From a virus, in IMG/VR virus record IMGVR_UViG_3300040960_002552, positions 1 through 52,189 of that record: a stretch of 52,189 nucleotides of DNA, one strand, 5' to 3'. The notes beneath the pieces are model-generated. The model had not been told where the DNA came from, did no database searches, and saw nothing but the letters and a program-made list of their open reading frames with translations. Each line of letters opens with the position of its first letter. The stretch's first letter is position 1. This document shows, piece by piece, positions 37,745 to 46,700 of the stretch. The translations under genes and the position numbers were made by a program.

Positions 37745-40700
37745 CTTTGTAATTGTAGGTTCCAGGAACATAGGTTCCATCTTCAAATCCTTTAGTGGTA
37801 TATTTTCTCCTTGCTTCCAGCATGAACCTATAGCGTCGATTCGCATCGCTCACATCATCGAACGTTCTCAGCTTCCCTTCGTCTCCATCTTTTCCAGAAG
37901 TAGGTAAAGGTAAAGAGAACGTCCTAGTCACCAACTGACTACGGGTGCTTCCTCTAAGGTAATTACGAATATCTGTCTTTTTCATCAGTCCGGTAGAACT
38001 GAGTGCAACCGCAATTTCCTCTGGAGACATTCCCATTTTGAAGAACTGCTTGGTTACATTGTCGGTCAAGTCATAGACTTGAATGAGTCCCTCGTAGTAA
38101 GCGTTAGCGGCCTCCCTTACCTCTTCGTCTGTTGGTTTTCGCTCTTGCCTACCTACCTTAATATACTGCGTCATCACATCAGATTTATGCGAGGAAGCAT
38201 TCCGCTTAAAGACGTTATACTTTTTAAGAATGGCGGAATGTCTTTCGGCTACGGATCTAGTGAAAGGCTTCGTTGGCCTAACCGCTCTATCGAAGAGTGC
38301 TTTCGCAGCCGCCTCCATCTTCTCGGACTCTGTTCCTTGAGCAGAGTCATAGGCTTGCTTGCCTTCAATGGTTCCTCGGACAAACGCAGGAGCAAGCCTT
38401 TTTAGCGAATAAAGTATTGGCTTTTCAATACGGTCGGAACCTCTATCAGTTTCCTCAACAATCTTTTCACCATAGGCATCCCGGTTGGTATGCACCGCCT
38501 CATGGTAAACTTCGGACAGGATTTGCTGATCCAATATCTCCCCAAACGCAATCGCCCCCAAGAACCCAGAAACCGCACCCATAGCACCTAGTCTATCTTG
38601 TCGAATCTGCTGGACGCCATAACTAAAGGGATCTCCAAAGAAAGACATTTCATCCATGAAGGTGAAGTTGTAGTCCGTTATTTCCCCTGTTTCACGGTTT
38701 AGGAATCTGACCATCTGGGCGCGTTTGTAGAAGCTGGGGTTGCCCTCGTCCAAGGCATCTTGTTCTTCCTGATCAAGCCCACCTATGAGTTTACTCAATA
38801 AGTAACTGGCGGGGCCGAAGGAGACACCATACATCGCAATTACTCCAGCGAGTCTCTTGACCCCCTCTGTTCTCATGACGGGGTTACTTGACTTCAAAAG
38901 CTCAAGGACTTCTGTGTGGTAGTTCACAAATGTCCTTCCTGTCTCAAACTTGAATCTAGCGAAGGGTGCTACGACAACCCGCAAAGGAGACTCCGCTAGA
39001 GTTTTACCGGCTTGAACAAGGTAGTCCTCACCTGGGGTGATCTTATTCATCATCCTAGCTGCCTCCTTTTCGATGTCGTAGTCTGACATCTCCGAAATCG
39101 GAACCCCTCGGAACGACCCCTCTCCCTTCTTGGCCCTAGCCTTTTTCAAAAGATCTACGTTATTGTAGAACAGTGCGATTCGGAAAGCATTGTCGGATGC
39201 GTTCGTAAGTTTTAATGAGTAGTCTAGTATCTTCTTAGAGAGTTTCCTAAATGCCCTTGAAGCAGGGTTTAGAGACTCCAGTTTGTCCATGTCTGCGATG
39301 AAACTAGGGTCGGGCTTTCTCAGCCCGAAGAGGTCTTTATAAGTAGCCGCCCTCACACTCTGATTGACAACGCTGAGTCCTTCTAGTTTGGCGTGTTCCG
39401 TCATGAGCGACTCCAGAGAAACCCGCTCACCTCTGGCTAAACGGTTAATCCAATCAGGAACGTATCGGTATTTCTCGCTCACCCCAGGCAACGAGACTGC
39501 CGCTTCCGCGATAGCACGAACCATGAGTTTGGTCGTGAAAACAGGCTTCAAGAAAGCTCCCGCTCTAACTGCTCTGAACACAGTAGAGAGAGAGTTTCTG
39601 AAGTGGAAGGCTAGTCCTGAGAACGTGGTTACTCCCATCAGGGTCAATCCATTAAGGAACCCAATGGCGGACACTGCTCTAGCAAAACCCTTAGCAGTTT
39701 CGTCTGCCCGACTCATATCAATCGGGGTTTTAGTTTTCTCAAGTGCGGCCTTGATGTCCTTCCTGACATACTTCTCTTTTAATGGATTAGAGGCAGGGAC
39801 GTTGCCCTCCAACATATCGAATTTTTTTCGGTCTAGTGCGTTTAAGTTACGATACTCATCATCCGACAAGATGAATGGATTATACTCCTCGCCAGCAGCC
39901 TCGGCATCTTTTCGCAAACGATTGTCCAGGTCTACGAGATTCTTGAGCTTCATGATGCTTGCCAGCATATGAGTCTGAGTCTGAATAGTCTGAAGCATTA
40001 CCCGGATTCCGCTGATAGCGTCCTCATCAGAATCATATTGACCAAGAAGACCCCTGATACCTGGAAGCAGGTCTTTCTTTTTCTTGAGTGCGTCATGGAT
40101 TACCTTGGCTCCGCTGGAAGCGTTCTCGTAATCCCTCGCATCTCCAAACGAGGCTAGGTATTTAATCATTGCATTTTTAGCCGCCGTGTCTTCGTCACCT
40201 AATTCTTGATCAACCTCTCGTTTGAACTCTTGGGATTGGCGAATTGCTTGAATCTGATCTTGGGTTACTAATTCCCCACTGATTTCAGCCGCTCTTAGTT
40301 TTGCTTTTAAGAGATTTTTCTCGACCTCACTCCGCGCAATAACTAAAAACTCTGGGATTGCGGTTTCAATTCGCCCTTCAAGTTCGGCAACCTTCTGCTC
40401 ATCCCCCTTCACTTCTTCTCCTTGAAGTAATAGAATGAGGTTTGACTTATAAGTGGGGTCATTAAAGAAGCGATAGCGTCGTGACAAGTAGAAACCTTTT
40501 GTTACATCGAAAGCTAGTTTGAGTTCTTTACTCAGTGCGTCCGCTCCATCTTTACCAAAGTAATCAGAGATATCCGTGATTATTTGCCGTAGTTCGACAA
40601 CCATCTGGGCGAGTTTAGTGTGTCCTCCGTCCTCAAGTTCTTTGAGTGCTTTGGCAACCTTTATCTTATGTTCCCTCGCGGCTTCTTGAAGTAGTTTGTC

Positions 40701-43700
40701 TGTCGCTTCCTTTCGCTTATTATTGGCTTCTTCGTGTAGTTTTTCCCGATACAAGTTCCCTGCGATTACTCCAATCTCTCGATCAGTTGCTGTTGGATTA
40801 TCTTCTCTAGCCTCTTGGATTAGAGCATCAGCTTCTTCTGGAGTCATCTGACGATACGAATTAGGATCATCGCTATTAATCAGTTCAATGTCAGCTTCAT
40901 GCTGATCATCTACGTCCATTTTCGCTTTACGATCAATCACAATGTCTTCCGTTCCAATAGCTGTGTTGAAGGCTTCCCTAATGTCTGCTGGCAAATCACC
41001 TTTGTATTTTTTACTTTTGAGGATACCCATCATCTCAGTGTGGAGACGATTGAGAAGACTACCTACGACGGGAACAAACCTCTCGTTGCCGATAATCATG
41101 TTCCTGAACCGCTCATCTTTAAAGTTGCCATCTATCATACCTTTGCGGAACTCAGACCAAAAACTGCCATCATCGCCCACGATGTCTCTCTGGCTAGGCA
41201 GGTCAACCCCAGTGAGCTTTGAAATCATTCTACGGAACAGCCCGAACTCTTTACTGGTGTGAACCAACGGGATTTCAAGCGTTTGAAGTAGGGGTCGTAT
41301 ATCAAATTCCGCCGTTGCCCTTACATCGTCGCCCCCATCGACATCATCCAAGAACCTGGGTGAATAAAGAATCGAATCCTGATCCCTGTCAAACCGTTCA
41401 TCAATCGGGACTCCGGTAAAGGGGTCGGCGGATTTGATTTGCTCAGGCGACCTTATGACAAGGTGTTCCTCGTTGTGAAACGAGAACGCTTCCTCCAAGT
41501 CGGCATAGCCTGTTATGATCGAGTTCGGGTCGCTCTCGCGGTATAGATCCGCGCCCCCTCCAACGTCCACCATTCGACCTTGGATCTCCATTCTCATTGG
41601 TGGCCCCTTTTTCACAAAGTAACCGTTCGCTAGAGCTATAGGCTCCCCTTGGTCAAAAGCCTCCTGCTGCTCCTGCGTAGGAGTCCCAGCAGGTTCGGTA
41701 AACACAACCGTATCGAACCCAGAAGGGAAGCGATCCGTCTCCTCGCCGCGAGCTACTATTTGTTGTGCCGTAACTCGATCAACGGTTCGCCCTTTCTTGA
41801 CGAAAAGGTTTAGAACCTTGTTGCGGCTCGACTGATATTTATAGGACGAGAATGAGTCGGCCTCATTCGATACGTGAAAACCGCGAATGTTGGTGTCTGG
41901 ATCAAACTCAGGTATCTCGCCTCGGTCGAATGCGTCGAAGGTTGCTCCAGTTGCGTGTCTAGTGCGGGTTTCAAACCCCGCAGCCTTTGCCGCTTCCGCT
42001 ACGATCCGCTCTGCCTCGGCAGTCTCTTCCGGCGTGATGGTTCCTGCATCATGTTTCGCTTCAAGTTCTTTATGGCGAGCGATCTTCTGTGGCGAGATCA
42101 CCCCTGGAGGAATCATGAATCGTTGTGCAGGAGTCAGGATGTCACCATCTTTGTCACGGACAACTAGCTCAGGGTTCTCTACCCCATACCGGGCGGCGAC
42201 TCGTTCCAGGGCTTCTTCAGCCATCTCATAGTCGTTCCGGTCCACGGAGTCCATGTAGATGGCATCGTCACGGGCATCCTCATCAGAGATACGGGGTGCG
42301 CGTAAAATAGAATCTTCACGCTCATCGAACCGCTGGTTTAGCGGACTATAGATAGTAGATAACGCTTCATATCCTTCAAGATTATCCGACAGCGTGTTTT
42401 TTCTGGGATTCGACCCCCACTGCTCTACTTCATATACTTCCCCGCCCCCTACATAAACAGAATAATGTCGGTCTATATTATTTTTGTCCCCTCCAAATCC
42501 AAGAATGTCCCCGACTTCTATTTCTTGTAAGGCTTCGTCTACAGAAAATATTTCCACCTCGGTTTTTGAGAACTGTTTTTTGAAACCCTTGTCCCCAACT
42601 ATTAAATTACAAAAACTCTCACAATTCAAATACGGAGACTCTTCATTAATTTGCTCTACCTTTTTTAAGACCTCTTCTGGTGTAATAGCTGGTGCGCCTA
42701 ATACGCCAACTTGTGATTTTTCATCAGTATAAGTTTTTGTAGCTGTTATTATTGAGCCTTTTAAAGAAACATTACCTTTGCCAAATACTGCCTCTACAAA
42801 AGGTAGATACTCGCGTGTGGTTTGGAATCTTTGCCAACCTTTAGATGTTTGCCTTGCTCCCCTCTCTCTGTCTGCTTTAGATCCTTGATACACTGAAAAG
42901 TGAGCTTCCCCTCCAATTTTCACTGCGTTCTTTGCCTGTCTGATTACGTCTATAATGTTTTCATCTTCTTTTATGACATTCAATACATTATGAGACATAG
43001 CCATATCCGCCTGACCATCTTTTACAGCATCGACTACTCTAGCATTGTGTTCTGGTGTCCTATTGAACGGATCATACACTTCTACAAGTGCGCCTTGCTC
43101 GGCGGCATCTTTTACTAGGTTATCAAAGCGGCCTCCTCCAATATCTACGATAAGTTCGCCGCTTTTTATTTTACCTTGTTTTTTTAGTGTGTTATACCCA
43201 GCAGGTCTTTTCTTCTCATTTATAGATGTGTCGGCTGAATCATAAAGCTGTTCTGGATATGCCCATATATTTTCAGAATCCTGCTCTGACGCAAAAGCGG
43301 GTGCGCGTAAAATAGAATCTTCACGCTCATCGAACCGCTGGCTCAGTGGAATCACGTTGCCGTCTGCGTCACGGGTGACGGGGGCGTCCAGTGTTGTGGG
43401 TGTTTGGGTTTCTTCCGCTTCAGTGTAATTAGGTTGGTCTTTATGGTTGACCCTGATTCTATCGGTCTGTTCTTCAGACAAAACGTAAGCCTCAATATCC
43501 GCTCCATCCAGCATGGCTTTCGTTAGCCTGTGGTTTCCGTCCAAAACAAAATAACTTGTTCCTGTGTCCCCTATGATGATAGGTTTTGAAATGTCCGCTT
43601 TACTTACTACTTCTCTATCAACCGCGAGCGGATTTTGAAAAGATTTCAGGTCTTTGTGGGGAATAGTTTCTTTCTCCACCGCCTCTTGACTTATGATCTT

Positions 43701-46700
43701 AAAAGCACTTTGCTGACCTGCGTATTCAGCTTGGATCACATAGTCATTTCCTTTGTATGGAAACAGTTCTCCACCTTTTCTGTTTTCCAGCAGGGTGTTC
43801 TTTACTTTTAACAGGTAATCATCCACCATACGCTGCGCCGTCTCCATGTCGCCGGATTCGACTGCGGCCAGGTAATCAGCGTCTTGTTCTGGTGTAATAG
43901 CTGGTGCGCCTACTGCGTCAGGCTCCTGTGGGGGGAACATTTGACTGAGTGCTTCGATGTCGGCAGCAGCCCCTTGGGGAGAATCGTCAAATGTGTAACC
44001 ATATGGAAGCGGGGTCTTGAAGTCCATCCGCAACATATTGATCTCATCTGTGATCCTAGCAACTGCCGCCCTCTCTGGGCCAGACAAGAAGCGTCCGTTC
44101 TTAGTCTTCTTGGTGATCCGGCGATACATACCCTTTAAGTATGCGATAACGAGATCTCTGATAGGCTTTCTCTTATCCCCTTTGAGAAGTAGATAAGAGT
44201 CCTCTGTCGTGAACCCTGCTTCCTTATCCTGGTATTGCTGGCGCAAGAACTCTTCAACCAAGTATTCTTTCTGTCGCTTAACAATCTGTGGGTTGTTACT
44301 TTTCAGATCGGATCTCGCCTTTGCTGCGCCTTTTTTGTCGAATTTGAAATAGGTGCTAATCACATACTCGTAGTCAGAGTCAGCCATCCCGTTAACAACA
44401 TCATCGAACAAGGACTGAGGGATAGAATTAAAGGACGCTATGTGCGCGAACTCTTCGACAACTACCCTCTGTAAAGAAGCGGAAACATATTTTTGATGAC
44501 TACTATTAGAGAAGTCTATGTCTCTATTGCCCCTAAACTGCTCAAACAAAGCAACGGGGTCGATTGTTACTTCTCCAGTTCTCCTGTTAGCAGCAGCCGC
44601 AAATCGACTCTTACCTATGACCAGAGTGACCGTAGAAGGGAGTTGTTCCAGTGCCTTCTCTAAGACACTCATGAATATCTTAAACGCCTCTACGTCCTCT
44701 CCTTTGAACTGCTTGGCAGTCTCTTCAATAGATGCTTTACTGAAGACTCGTTTAGTGCGACCTGCACCCAGCCTCTGTTCAGTATTCAAGACGGGGGACT
44801 CGGATGCAGGGGGCAGGATTGGGCTTCCCACTTTGGAAGACACAACGCTTGATATGGCATTGGCCGTAACAGGAGGGGCAGTAACTTGAGCTTTGCCGGA
44901 TAGCTTCCGGAGGTAAGTAATAAACTCCCTGTCGGATTCTGGGTCCAAATTGTTTTGGGGGTTCGAGTCAAGCCAATCCAAGACCGCTGATACTTTCTCA
45001 GAATCAGTAAGGCTATCGAAGTCCTTGATCTTCAGCTTTTTAGTCGTCTTATTACTAGGAAGAACAACAGAGTCGCGACCCACCAGCTTACTAACCTGAG
45101 TGTCGCGAGATGCTTTTTTAAGTATCTTGCGAAGAGCGGAAGTAGTTTTGTTCTTCAGCTTAGACTCGAAAACAAAAGTTACCGGAGATCCATCTATGTT
45201 TGCTTGGAAGGAACTACCTTTACTAATTTTTGCTTTCTGGCTTTGGCGGATGCCCTTTCCTCCCCTGGCTTTCCTCAGAACTCTATCAGCTTCCTCTGCA
45301 TCTTTAACGAATACAACCCTACCACCCGCTTGATTTATTCTGTTAATCTCATCGCTCACCGCTTCGGCTTGCTGTTTAACCTTGGGGTCTGTTGGGGTTT
45401 TAGTGCTTTCGGGGAACGTCGTCTCATCTACCTGGGCGACAACTCGATCAACTTCTTGGTCTTCGGAGAGGGGTTCAACCCTCGGGTCAGGTGTGACATC
45501 GGGTGAACTCAGTTTACTTGGGTCCGCAGCGGCTTGTTGATCGGAGTCAAGAGCCTTATCAATCTCCTTGTTAAGCTCCGCTTCGGGGTCTGCTTCCACA
45601 GGCTCAAAAATAATTTCGATTGGCGCGTCCGCCTCCCCTTCTGCGGTGGGTGTCGCTTCTGGTGGAGGCTCCGCTTCCGTTGTGGGTTCCGTTCCAGGGA
45701 CAGGCTCTGCCTCCGTTGTAGGCTCTGCCTCCGTTGTAGGCTCTGCCTCCGTTGTGGGTTCTGCCTCTGGTGTAGGCTCTGCTTCTGGTGTAGGTTCCGT
45801 TCCAGGGACAGGCTCTGGGGTAGGTGTGGAGGTAGGTGTAGGGGTAGGTGGTGCGAGTCCCATGCGAGCCGCATCGTCCATAGTGAGTTTACCTTTGGCG
45901 ATCAACTCTTCTACTTCGGCGCGTGTTTTGCCGTCAAAGTCTCTGCCCCTAGCGGGAGAGGTCAGGACATTTGCTACCACCTCTGCCGTAAGTGGCGACC
46001 CGCTTTCCGCCAACCTATCTGAAATATCTTCGTAGAGAAGTTGAGACGCTTGCATTGCAGCCTCTCTGCTATCCTTTGAAGGTGCTACCAGCGACCCCAG
46101 ACCCGAACCCGCACTACTCAAACCAGAAACGCCACCACCAAGAACAGCCCCTATGATGAAATCACCCTTGCCTGTCTCGTATGCTTCCTTTAAAAGCTCC
46201 GAATCTACTTGCCCACTTGCTAGGTATTTACCGAACTCAAGGTATTTGTCGAATATCCTAAGAAGCGGAACATCTTCATTTAGTTCGTTATAATCCAAAT
46301 AAGACGTTAGAAAGTCCTCAAAGATTACAGAAGCCCCCGAAGGAAGTCCTTCTTCAATCCCCTCACTAGCGGCCCCAAGTAACAGTTTAGGGATTCCCCC
46401 TCTAGCTACCCCCAACTCTTTCTCCAGTTCCTTTATTGATGTCCCGACAAGTTCTGAAAATTTCTTATTATCAATTTTGCCAAAGTCTTTGCTTAAATGT
46501 TTTTTAAGTGCTTTGGGGGATATACCTTTAAGAATAGAGGACTCCACCACATCAAACCCCCCTTTAGCAAAACCCGCAGTTAAAGCCGCTTCAAAACCAG
46601 TTTTAAAAGCTGCTGCATCAGCAGCAAACTCTCTCTGTTGATCGAGGGTCATGTCTTGACCTTCGGGAGAGTTTTGAATTTGTAACAAGCTGGCTCCGTA

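Noticed and set aside
45534-46035. Two long frames on + opposite the Pro/Glu linker
   Set aside because: They mirror the repeated linker codons of the giant gene and have Cys/Arg-rich or Gly/Ser-rich repeats without other support.
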